From CAZHPA01 sp964533945 (lineage in GTDB: Bacteria > Bacillota > Clostridia > Lachnospirales > WRBF01): 44,058 bases of DNA. The stretch covers positions 1 to 44,058 of the forward strand of contig CAZHPA010000012.1 in assembly GCA_964533945.1 (NCBI GenBank), written 5' to 3'. Shown in pieces: positions 8,438 through 16,051 of the stretch. Position numbers and translations under genes: made by a program. Below the pieces are notes generated by a model. The model had not been told where the DNA came from. It searched no databases and was given only the letters and a program-made list of their open reading frames with translations. How positions within the stretch are numbered: the stretch's first letter is position 1; each line of letters opens with the position of its first letter.

Positions 8438-8514
8438 ATGGGTTAAAATATATTTCTGAATACAACTTTATTCTTTGGGCAACAATACCCCTAAAAGAAA
8501 AGGAGTTGTTAGTA

Positions 8515-8703
8515 ATGGCTAAGGAGTTTAAACTTAAAACAGAAAAAGAATTAACCGAAGCCGAATTATTGAAATATGAAATAGCCGAAGAACTTGGGCT
8601 TATGGAAAAGGTTGAAAAAAGTGGCTGGAAATCACTTACATCAAAGGAAAGCGGAAAAATTGGCGGATTAATGACCAAAAGATTAAGAAACGGCAATAAA
8701 TGA
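8515..8703 (+). CDS. Alpha/beta-type small acid-soluble spore protein
   Basis: This 62-residue protein matches the alpha/beta SASP family, which coats DNA in the dormant spore and protects it from UV and heat. The family pattern is visible: K-Y-E-I-A-E-E-L-G-L, then G-W-K-S-L-T-S-K-E-S-G-K-I-G-G with the Glu-Ser site cut by the GPR protease in germination, then a basic tail. The start is the ATG at 8515, which follows AAAAGGAG at 8499-8506; the in-frame extension upstream has no such site and does not match the family. Expression is normally forespore-specific (sigma-G), but I could not identify a convincing sigma-G promoter. It shows that the organism can sporulate or descends from spore-formers. 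Confidence 0.85.
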   Translation: MAKEFKLKTEKELTEAELLKYEIAEELGLMEKVEKSGWKSLTSKESGKIGGLMTKRLRNGNK

Positions 8704-8746
8704 AAAAGCCTTAATATAAAATGCAAGAATTATAATGATATGGAAA

Positions 8747-8767
8747 AATAACTTAAATTAAGTTATT
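8747..8767. promoter_or_regulatory. Perfect AT-rich palindrome before hslO
   Basis: AATAACTTAA (8747-8756) and TTAAGTTATT (8758-8767) are perfect 10-base arms around one central base. A TATAAT lies just upstream at 8731-8736 and the hslO ribosome site just downstream. It could be an operator in the hslO leader or a weak terminator of the spore protein gene; the all-AT stem argues against a strong terminator. Confidence 0.4.
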
Positions 8768-8787
8768 ATTGTATAAAGAAGGTAAAA

Positions 8788-9678
8788 ATGAGGTTGAAAT
8801 TTGTGGAAGATTATATATTAAGAGCAACAGCGGCGGGCGGCATGATTAGAACGTTCGCCGCAACAACAAAAAACACTGTTTCAAAAGCAGCAGCAATACA
8901 CAATACAACGCCTGTTGCATCGGCAGCGCTTGGAAGGCTACTAACGGCAGCTGCTATAGTTGGAAGTATGCAAAAAAGCGAAACCGATATTATAACAATC
9001 GGCATAAAAGGCGATGGGCCATTGCAAGGCGCATTAGTAACAGCAGATAGCGAGGCAAGAGTTAAAGGCTATGTATACAATCCATATGCAGAAGTTGCAC
9101 CAAAAAGAAATGGCAAGCTTAATGTTTCGGCAGCAATTGGCAAAGGAACGCTTAGTATTGTTAAAGACTTAGGGCTTAAAGAACCATACGTTGGGCAAGT
9201 TCCGCTTGTTACAGGGGAAATAGCAGAAGATTTAACATATTACTTTGCGAAAAGCGAACAAATCCCTTCAGCAGTTGGGCTTGGTGTTTTGGTTGATACA
9301 GATTGGTCTATAAAACAAGCAGGCGGATTTATAATTCAGCTACTTCCCGGAGCAACTGATGAAGTTGCAGACTATATGGAGAAAAAAGTTCGTGAAATAA
9401 ATTCTTTAACAGAACTTTTTGAAGAAGGGAAGACGCCATATGATATTTTAGACTTTTTGCTTTTAGAATTAACGTATGTTGTTAATGAAAAAATTCCTGT
9501 AAGCTATTATTGCAACTGCTCGAAGGAACGTGTTACAAAAGCTATTATAAGTATGGGAAAAGATGAACTTGTTAAAATTTTGCAAGAAGACGGCAAAGCA
9601 ACACTTCATTGCCATTTCTGCAATACAGATTATGATTTTTGCTCTGAAGAATTAAAAGAAATTGTTTCTAAATTATGA
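8788..9678 (+). CDS. hslO: Redox-regulated holdase chaperone Hsp33
   Basis: Hsp33 is a cytoplasmic chaperone that is switched on by oxidation of a zinc centre and then holds unfolding proteins. The four zinc ligands are present as C242-N-C244 and C275-H-F-C278 in the C-terminal redox switch, preceded by the substrate-binding fold starting D-Y-I-L-R-A-T-A-A-G-G. The 296-residue length is normal. The ATG at 8788 follows AGAAGG. A 21-base AT palindrome lies in the leader. Confidence 0.95.
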   Translation: MRLKFVEDYILRATAAGGMIRTFAATTKNTVSKAAAIHNTTPVASAALGRLLTAAAIVGSMQKSETDIITIGIKGDGPLQGALVTADSEARVKGYVYNPYAEVAPKRNGKLNVSAAIGKGTLSIVKDLGLKEPYVGQVPLVTGEIAEDLTYYFAKSEQIPSAVGLGVLVDTDWSIKQAGGFIIQLLPGATDEVADYMEKKVREINSLTELFEEGKTPYDILDFLLLELTYVVNEKIPVSYYCNCSKERVTKAIISMGKDELVKILQEDGKATLHCHFCNTDYDFCSEELKEIVSKL

Positions 9679-9764
9679 TATTATAACGTAATTTTAAAAG
9701 ACAACGTAAAACTGCCGCCAGTTAAGCATAAACTGTTATATTCTAATATTTGGTGGTGGGAGCT

Positions 9765-10157
9765 ATGCAATCTGTAACCATTTTTACAAAAAACTATAGA
9801 GCAGAGCTTAAAGAATTTTTTTTAGGCGAATGTACCGAAGTAACAAAAGGACAGCTTGGTGATATATACTTCTTTTCGCTTCCTTATGAATGCTTTAATA
9901 TTGAAAGCTTTATGTTTATGCTGGAAGAAGCTGTTTTGTCAGGTAATTGCATAATTAAAAATTCCAAAAAGCTTTTAAATAATATACGAAACATAGTTTT
10001 CACAAAAGACCGCAGCAAAATTTTATACGACTTTGCCAAGATTCTAGCTTGCCAAAAGCAAGTTAATATAGATGGCTACATAAATTTTAGGCTTAAACGT
10101 TATTTGTTGCAAGTTGACCGAATTTTATACTTTATAGTTAGAAGAGAATACAATTAA
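9765..10157 (+). CDS. Short YtxC-like sporulation protein
   Basis: This 130-residue protein is recognised mainly by its last third, where V-N-I-D-G-Y-I-N-F-R-L-K-R-Y followed by R-E-Y-N resembles the conserved core of YtxC, a sporulation-associated family. Its position immediately before thrS is where ytxC lies in Bacillus and many Clostridia. Typical YtxC proteins are about twice as long and continue past this point, so this copy lacks the usual C-terminal part. The ATG at 9765 follows GGTGGTGGGAG, a better start than the earlier in-frame TTG at 9750. The family's biochemical function is unknown. The assignment rests on a partial pattern plus gene order. Confidence 0.6.
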   Translation: MQSVTIFTKNYRAELKEFFLGECTEVTKGQLGDIYFFSLPYECFNIESFMFMLEEAVLSGNCIIKNSKKLLNNIRNIVFTKDRSKILYDFAKILACQKQVNIDGYINFRLKRYLLQVDRILYFIVRREYN

Positions 10158-10213
10158 ACGTTGTTTACTATATACTTTATATTTTTACAGTTGGAAAGGG
10201 GCGCAAATAACTA

Positions 10214-12139
10214 ATGATAAATGTAACATTAAAAGGCGATATTGTTAAGCAATTTGAGAACGGAATAACTGTGCTTGAAGTTGCCAAAAACATAAGCGAA
10301 GGATTAGCACGTAACGTTGTTGCCGCAAGCCTTAATGGAAAAGTTGTTGATTTAAGACAAAGCTTAACAAGCGACTGCAATTTAACCTTATTAACATTTG
10401 AAGATGAAGAAGGGAAAAAAGCTTTCCGTCATAGCGCATCTCATATTTTGGCGCAAGCAGTTAAAAGGCTTTTTAAAACAACAAAGCTTGCAATAGGACC
10501 TGCAACAGATGAAGGTTTTTATTACGACTTTGACCGTGAAGCACCTTTTAACGCCGAAGAAATCAAATTAATTGAACAAGAAATGAAGAAAATCGTCAAG
10601 GAAAACCTTGAAATAGAACGCTTCGAACTTTCAAGGCAAGAAGCTATAGATTTTTTTAAACAACAAGACGAACCATACAAAGTAGAATTAATAGAAGACT
10701 TGCCACAAGATGCTGTTATTTCTTTATATAAACAAGGCGAATTTACCGACCTTTGCGCCGGACCTCATGTTTTAAATACTAAAGCTATAAAAGCTGTTGC
10801 ACTAACTTCTGTAGCAGGTTCTTCAGGGGCATATTGGAGAGGCAGCGAAAAAAATAAAATGTTAAGCCGAATTTACGGAACTGCATTTACAAAAGCTTCC
10901 GATTTAGAACAATATTTAACCGAAAAAGAAGAAGCTAAAAAGCGTGACCATAACAAGCTTGGCAGAGAACTTAAAATGTTTACAACAAGTGATGTAATTG
11001 GGCAAGGCTTGCCACTTTTAATGCCTAAAGGCGCAAAAGTTGTTCAAATTTTGCAAAGATTTGTTGAAGACGAAGAAGAAAGAAGGGGCTATGTCTTAAC
11101 TAAAACTCCTTTTATGGCAAAGCCCGAATTATATAAAATTTCGGGGCATTGGAGCCACTATAAAGATGGAATGTTTATAATCGGTGACGAAAATAAAGAA
11201 GAAGACGTTTTTGCATTGCGCCCTATGACTTGCCCTTTCCAATTTACAATTTATAACGCCGAACAGCACAGCTACAGAGATTTACCAATACGCTATGCCG
11301 AAACATCAACGCTTTTTAGAAACGAGAGTTCGGGCGAAATGCATGGCTTAATTCGTGTAAGACAATTTACAATTTCAGAAGGTCATCTTGCTTGCACGTC
11401 TGAACAATTGGAGGATGAATTTAAAGGTGTTGTAGATTTAATATATTTTATGATGAAAAAGCTGGGCATTGAAAACGACGTAAAATATAGATTTTCAAAA
11501 TGGGACGAAAACAACAAAGAAAAATATATTGGCGATGCTAAAATGTGGGAAACAACGCAAGAAACAATGCGCAAAATGTTAATTGATATGGGCATTGATT
11601 TTACAGAAGCAGAAGGCGATGCGGCATTTTATGGTCCAAAACTAGACATTCAGTTTAAAAACGTATATGGCAAAGAAGACACAATTATTACAGCACAAAT
11701 AGACTTTGCATTGGCCGAACGCTTTGGCATGACATACGTTGATAAGGACGGAACTAAAAAACACCCTATCGTAATTCACAGAACATCAATCGGGTGCTAT
11801 GAAAGAACGCTTGCAATGCTTATTGAAAAATATGCCGGAAGCTTGCCAACTTGGCTTTGCCCAACGCAAGCAATTGTTCTTCCAATTTCCGATAAATATA
11901 ATGAATATGCGCAACAAGTTGTTTGTGAATTAAAACAAGCAAATATTAGAACTTCTGCCGATTTTAGAGCTGAAAAAATTGGCTATAAAATTAGAGAAGC
12001 CCGCAACGAACGTATACCGTATATTTTGGTAGTTGGGGAAAAAGAGCAGGAAAGTAAAACCGTTTCATTACGCTCAAGAGCAGGTGAAGAAGGGGCTGTT
12101 TTAGTTTCCGATGTTATTAAAAAAGTTTTAAGCGAATAG
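10214..12139 (+). CDS. thrS: Threonyl-tRNA synthetase
   Basis: It charges tRNA-Thr with threonine. The domains are in standard order: an N-terminal TGS domain (about 1-62), the editing domain with H-S-A-S-H-I-L near residue 72, the class II catalytic core with R-P-M-T-C-P-F, the motif-2 R-N-E region and motif 3 near G-C-Y-E-R-T, and a C-terminal anticodon-binding domain. The 641 residues are normal. A GGAAAGGGG site precedes the start. No T-box leader is visible in the 56-base gap to the ytxC-like gene. An intrinsic terminator follows. Confidence 0.97.
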   Translation: MINVTLKGDIVKQFENGITVLEVAKNISEGLARNVVAASLNGKVVDLRQSLTSDCNLTLLTFEDEEGKKAFRHSASHILAQAVKRLFKTTKLAIGPATDEGFYYDFDREAPFNAEEIKLIEQEMKKIVKENLEIERFELSRQEAIDFFKQQDEPYKVELIEDLPQDAVISLYKQGEFTDLCAGPHVLNTKAIKAVALTSVAGSSGAYWRGSEKNKMLSRIYGTAFTKASDLEQYLTEKEEAKKRDHNKLGRELKMFTTSDVIGQGLPLLMPKGAKVVQILQRFVEDEEERRGYVLTKTPFMAKPELYKISGHWSHYKDGMFIIGDENKEEDVFALRPMTCPFQFTIYNAEQHSYRDLPIRYAETSTLFRNESSGEMHGLIRVRQFTISEGHLACTSEQLEDEFKGVVDLIYFMMKKLGIENDVKYRFSKWDENNKEKYIGDAKMWETTQETMRKMLIDMGIDFTEAEGDAAFYGPKLDIQFKNVYGKEDTIITAQIDFALAERFGMTYVDKDGTKKHPIVIHRTSIGCYERTLAMLIEKYAGSLPTWLCPTQAIVLPISDKYNEYAQQVVCELKQANIRTSADFRAEKIGYKIREARNERIPYILVVGEKEQESKTVSLRSRAGEEGAVLVSDVIKKVLSE

Positions 12140-12152
12140 CTTTCTTATAAAC

Positions 12153-12185
12153 AAAAAGCAAGGTTAATTCAATCTTGCTTTTTTT
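12153..12185 (+). terminator. Intrinsic terminator after thrS
   Basis: AAAAAGCAAG pairs with CTTGCTTTTT across an 11-base loop and runs into a T tract, 13 bases after the thrS stop. Confidence 0.85.
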
Positions 12186-12294
12186 CAAATACAATGTTAT
12201 TCTTAAATCGGGCAATTATATATTTGCAGGCACCCAGACCTTAGTACAAGCATATATCTATTATAACTTATATTAAGGAAAGGAGAACTGCGCC

Positions 12295-12774
12295 ATGATT
12301 CGCAAATGCTTTAATAACATTAAGCTATCGGATAAAATTTTAATTTTCTTTATGTTAATTTTGCTTGTTCAAATAATATATGCTTTATTTTCAACAGAAC
12401 CAATTACAGACTCAAAAGGTAAGCTTGACGCTGTAATTAGAACAAGCGCCGCTTCTATATTTGGATACTTTTTAAGTTCAAATTTTTTATCAAGAGAAGG
12501 CGGTAGCAAAATTGAACCCGAGCCCGAACAAAAGCCTGAAGTAAAAACTAAATTGTGTCCTTTGCCAAATAATGATATGGCAACTAATATTCAACTTTAT
12601 ATTGCTGGGTTTATAGGGGTTGTTTCATTAGTAGTTTTAATTGTTATTAGAAATTCAAGTTATTTTGATAGCAGTAACCCTGTTCATTCGGCATCAATAA
12701 CTCAGCTTAGAGACTTTTTTGCAAGCAGCTTAGGGTTTTTGCTAGGTGATATTGGAAAAAGCAACAAAAATTAA
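12295..12774 (+). CDS. Small membrane protein of unknown function
   Basis: I do not recognise a named family for these 159 residues. Two hydrophobic stretches are likely membrane helices: about residues 14-33 (I-L-I-F-F-M-L-I-L-L-V) and 98-118 (I-A-G-F-I-G-V-V-S-L-V-V-L). A shorter apolar segment (A-A-S-I-F-G-Y-F-L) precedes a charged, Glu/Pro/Lys-rich linker, and the C-terminus (L-R-D-F-F-A-S-S-L-G-F-L-L-G) could dip into the membrane. The ATG at 12295 follows AAAGGAGA. The coding frame is clean and fills the space between the thrS terminator and the next membrane-protein gene, 34 bases on, so the two probably form one unit. Confidence 0.7.
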   Translation: MIRKCFNNIKLSDKILIFFMLILLVQIIYALFSTEPITDSKGKLDAVIRTSAASIFGYFLSSNFLSREGGSKIEPEPEQKPEVKTKLCPLPNNDMATNIQLYIAGFIGVVSLVVLIVIRNSSYFDSSNPVHSASITQLRDFFASSLGFLLGDIGKSNKN

Positions 12775-12808
12775 ATAAAGAAAAAAGCAAGAAGCGGAGG
12801 GCATATGT

Positions 12809-13318
12809 TTGAATGATATTTTCAAAGAACAGCTTGTTAAAAGGAAACCGGACAAAAACGATACACTGAAAAAAATTGGAATTGTTATTGGTGCGGTTTT
12901 GATTTTAGCTATTATAACTATGATTCCTTTTTTACTGCTTATGATGCCGGTTGTTGCTGTTGTTCTTGTATTAATGGTAAAATTTTTATTTACATTTTTT
13001 AATGTTGAATATGAATATATATTTACAAACGGCGAGCTTGACATTGATTTAATATATAATCAGTCAAGAAGAAAAAAAGCTTTCAGTATCCATGTAAGAG
13101 ATATTGAAATTATGGCAAAAATTAATGATAAAGCATACGAAAATGAATTTAATAAAAAAGCTATAATAAAGGACTTTTCAAGCAGAGCAGCCGGCAGCAA
13201 CACTTTTGCTTTTCTGGTAACAAAAGACGGGCAAAAATTTAAAATTATATTTGAACCGAATGAAATTTTACTTGATGCAATTTCAAAATATGTGTCAACA
13301 AGAGTATTACATAAATAG
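12809..13318 (+). CDS. DUF6106-like membrane protein
   Basis: This 169-residue protein starts M-N-D-I-F-K-E-Q-L-V-K-R-K, the signature start of a clostridial family of unknown function (DUF6106). Two hydrophobic stretches at about 24-43 and 45-66 form a membrane hairpin. The remaining two thirds look like a soluble domain (Y-E-Y-I-F-T-N-G-E-L-D-I-D). The start is a TTG at 12809, eight bases after GGAGG at 12796-12800; an ATG four bases earlier gives only three codons. It ends 11 bases before guaB. Function is unknown and the family name is recalled from sequence pattern. Confidence 0.75.
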   Translation: MNDIFKEQLVKRKPDKNDTLKKIGIVIGAVLILAIITMIPFLLLMMPVVAVVLVLMVKFLFTFFNVEYEYIFTNGELDIDLIYNQSRRKKAFSIHVRDIEIMAKINDKAYENEFNKKAIIKDFSSRAAGSNTFAFLVTKDGQKFKIIFEPNEILLDAISKYVSTRVLHK

Positions 13319-13329
13319 GAGGATTAAAA

Positions 13330-14784
13330 ATGCACAAATTGGAAAAAGAAGGCTTAACATTTGATGATGTTTTATTAATTCCGGCAAAATCTGAAGTTTT
13401 GCCAAAAGATGTGGATTTATCAACACATTTAACTAAAACCATTGTATTGAATGCGCCAATTATGAGCGCCGGAATGGATACTGTAACAAAATCGCAAATG
13501 GCAATTGCATTAGCACGCCAAGGCGGAATTGGAATTATCCATAAAAACATGACAATTGCAGAGCAAGCAGTTGAAGTTGATAAAGTTAAACGTTCTGAAC
13601 ACGGCGTTATAACCGACCCATTTTCACTTTCTCCAAACCACTATGTTTTTGAAGCCAATGAATTGATGGCTAAATACCATATTTCTGGTGTTCCAATTAC
13701 AGAAACAGACAAACTTGTAGGCATTATAACAAACCGTGATTTGCGCTTTGAAACAGACCACGGAAAAAAAATATATGAAGTAATGACAAGAGAAAATTTA
13801 ATTACAATTAAAGAAGGAACAAGCATTGAAGATGCAAAAAAACTTTTAATGTCACATAAAATTGAAAAGCTTCCTATTGTTGATGAAAAAGGCAATTTAA
13901 AAGGATTAATTACAATTAAAGATATTCAAAAAGCTATTAAATATCCAAATTCGGCAAAAGACAAATACGGAAGACTTGTTGTTGGAGCGGCAATTTCCAA
14001 TACGGGTGATTATTTAGAACGTGCAGCAGAGCTAATTAAAGCTAAAGTTGACGTTTTGGTTGTAGATACAGCACATGGGCATTCAAAATATGTGCTTGAT
14101 TCCGTTGCCAAGCTAAGAGCGAAATTTAAAGATGTGCAAATTATTGCCGGAAACGTTGCAACAGCAGAAGGAACTGTTGCATTAATTGAAGCAGGAGTAA
14201 ATGCAGTTAAAGTTGGAATAGGCCCTGGTTCAATATGTACAACACGTGTTGTTGCAGGTATTGGCGTTCCACAAGTAACAGCAATATATGATTGTGCCGA
14301 AGCTGCAAAGCCTTACGGAATACCTGTTATTGCAGATGGTGGAATAAAATATTCAGGTGATATAACAAAATCGATTGGTGCAGGAGCGGCTGCTGTTATG
14401 ATTGGTTCTATTTTTGCAGGCTGTGACGAAAGCCCAGGAGAAACCGAACTGTATCAAGGAAGAAAATACAAGGTATATCGTGGCATGGGCTCACTTGCTG
14501 CTATGGCGGAAGGAAGCAGAGACAGATACTTCCAAGACGATTCTAAAAAACTTGTACCTGAAGGTGTTGAAGGGAGAATACCATATAAAGGACATGCAGG
14601 CGATATAATATTCCAACTTATGGGCGGATTGCGTGCCGGCATGGGTTATTGTGGCTGTGGAACAATTGATGAATTAAGAAACAACGCAAAATTTATAAAA
14701 ATTACAAGTGCAGGACTTAAAGAAAGTCACCCACACGACATTCAAATTACAAAAGAAGCTCCAAATTATAGTGTTGAATATTAA
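13330..14784 (+). CDS. guaB: IMP dehydrogenase
   Basis: It oxidises IMP to XMP with NAD, the committed step to guanine nucleotides. The TIM-barrel core is interrupted by a pair of CBS domains at about residues 95-210 (V-M-T-R-E-N-L and K-L-P-I-V-D). The catalytic Cys303 lies in G-P-G-S-I-C-T-T-R and the flap carries the R-Y-F motif. The 484 residues are normal. An AGGAGG site precedes the ATG. ispG follows only 14 bases after the stop. Confidence 0.97.
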   Translation: MHKLEKEGLTFDDVLLIPAKSEVLPKDVDLSTHLTKTIVLNAPIMSAGMDTVTKSQMAIALARQGGIGIIHKNMTIAEQAVEVDKVKRSEHGVITDPFSLSPNHYVFEANELMAKYHISGVPITETDKLVGIITNRDLRFETDHGKKIYEVMTRENLITIKEGTSIEDAKKLLMSHKIEKLPIVDEKGNLKGLITIKDIQKAIKYPNSAKDKYGRLVVGAAISNTGDYLERAAELIKAKVDVLVVDTAHGHSKYVLDSVAKLRAKFKDVQIIAGNVATAEGTVALIEAGVNAVKVGIGPGSICTTRVVAGIGVPQVTAIYDCAEAAKPYGIPVIADGGIKYSGDITKSIGAGAAAVMIGSIFAGCDESPGETELYQGRKYKVYRGMGSLAAMAEGSRDRYFQDDSKKLVPEGVEGRIPYKGHAGDIIFQLMGGLRAGMGYCGCGTIDELRNNAKFIKITSAGLKESHPHDIQITKEAPNYSVEY

Positions 14785-14798
14785 AAAGTGGTGATATT

Positions 14799-15839
14799 AT
14801 AAAAACAAAACAAGTTAAAATTGGAAATGTTTTAATAGGCAATAAAAATCCTATAGCAATTCAATCTATGACAAATACAAATACAAGCGACGTTTTTGCA
14901 ACTGTTTCTCAAATTAAACAATTGGAAAAAGGCGGGTGTGAAATTGTTCGTGTTGCCGTTCCCAATATTGAAGCGGCAACAGCAATTTCCGCAATTAAAC
15001 AAAATATTGGTATTCCAATAGTAGCCGACATACATTTCGACTATCGCCTTGCAATAGCTGCAATTGAAAACGGTGCCGACAAGCTTAGAATTAACCCCGG
15101 CAACATAGGAGAATTTGAAAACGTAAAGCAAGTTGTTAAAAAAGCCAAAGCCGCAAATATCCCAATTAGAATTGGTGTTAACTCGGGCTCACTTGAAAAA
15201 GAAATTTTAGAAAAATATGGTGGCGTTACGGCAAAAGGACTTACAGAAAGCGCAATACGCCATGTTGAAATGCTTGAAAAACTTGACTTTGACGATATTG
15301 TAATTTCTATTAAGTCTTCCAGCGTTTTACTTAGCATTGAAGCATATAAGCTTATTGCCGAAAAAACTAACTACCCTTTACATATAGGAATAACAGAAGC
15401 CGGCACGCTATATAGCGGAACCGTTAAATCTTGTGTTGGAATTGGAGCAATTTTAGCTTTAGGCATAGGGGATACGCTTCGCGTGTCGCTTACAAGCTCG
15501 CCTGTTGAAGAAGTTAAATGCGCTAAAGAAATATTAAAAGCACTAGAACTTAGAAAATTTGGAGCAACTTTAATTTCTTGCCCAACTTGTGGAAGAACGG
15601 AAATTGATTTAATTAAAATAGCAAATGAAGTTCAAAATTACTGCAATTCAATTAATAAAGACATAAAAATTGCCGTTATGGGTTGCATTGTAAATGGCCC
15701 AGGGGAAGCAAAAGAAGCCGACATTGGAATAGCGGGAGGCAAAGGTTGCGGTGTTATTTTTAAAAAAGGAAAAGTTTTTAAAAAGGTTGCAGAAGATGAA
15801 TTGGTTAATTGCTTAATACATGAAGTTGAAGAATTATAA
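14799..15839 (+). CDS. ispG: 4-hydroxy-3-methylbut-2-en-1-yl diphosphate synthase (flavodoxin), apparent ATA start
   Basis: IspG (GcpE) is the [4Fe-4S] enzyme converting MEcPP to HMBPP in the MEP isoprenoid pathway. The three cluster cysteines are present: C261-P-T-C264 and C296 in M-G-C-I-V-N-G-P-G-E. Conserved family sequence begins well before the first ATG (14868), at K-T-K-Q-V-K-I-G-N-V. No ATG, GTG or TTG lies in frame between the stop at 14775-14777 and 14868. The Shine-Dalgarno GGTGAT at 14790-14795 places the start at ATA 14799, giving 346 residues, the usual length. An ATG here would need one base change (A to G at 14801). ATT at 14796 is the alternative. Starting at 14868 would lose 23 core residues. 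Confidence 0.9.
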   Translation: MKTKQVKIGNVLIGNKNPIAIQSMTNTNTSDVFATVSQIKQLEKGGCEIVRVAVPNIEAATAISAIKQNIGIPIVADIHFDYRLAIAAIENGADKLRINPGNIGEFENVKQVVKKAKAANIPIRIGVNSGSLEKEILEKYGGVTAKGLTESAIRHVEMLEKLDFDDIVISIKSSSVLLSIEAYKLIAEKTNYPLHIGITEAGTLYSGTVKSCVGIGAILALGIGDTLRVSLTSSPVEEVKCAKEILKALELRKFGATLISCPTCGRTEIDLIKIANEVQNYCNSINKDIKIAVMGCIVNGPGEAKEADIGIAGGKGCGVIFKKGKVFKKVAEDELVNCLIHEVEEL

Positions 15840-16005
15840 AATTAATGCAACATTTTGCAACACGAATAAATATTCTGCAAATATATTTAAAATGACAGAT
15901 ATTTATAAAGATGTTGTTATTGATTTAAGAAATTTAGTAAAGCAATGTTCTATGTTATAGATTAGAAAACATAATTCTTAGCACAATACTTAATATTTAA
16001 AATAA
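15840..16005. other. Non-coding gap after ispG
   Basis: The gap between ispG and the convergent protease gene is AT-rich. It holds only a 22-codon frame at 15892-15960 with no ribosome site and no recognisable motif, then a shared terminator. No RNA gene was seen. Confidence 0.6.
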
Positions 16006-16034
16006 ATATACCATCGAATGAACCGATGGTATAT
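16006..16034. terminator. Bidirectional terminator between ispG and the dockerin protease gene
   Basis: ATATACCATCG (16006-16016) and CGATGGTATAT (16024-16034) form a perfect 11-base stem with a 7-base loop. T-rich DNA follows on both strands, so it can serve both convergent genes. Confidence 0.85.
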
Positions 16035-16051
16035 TTTATGTTCTGTTTGCT

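Noticed and set aside
9679..10213. T-box leader for thrS
   Set aside because: The gaps before the ytxC-like gene and thrS are too short, and no specifier or T-box bulge sequence was seen.
15892..15960. A 22-codon frame (M-T-D-I-Y-K-D-V-V) after ispG
   Set aside because: No ribosome site or terminator of its own and too short to judge; noted only as part of the gap.
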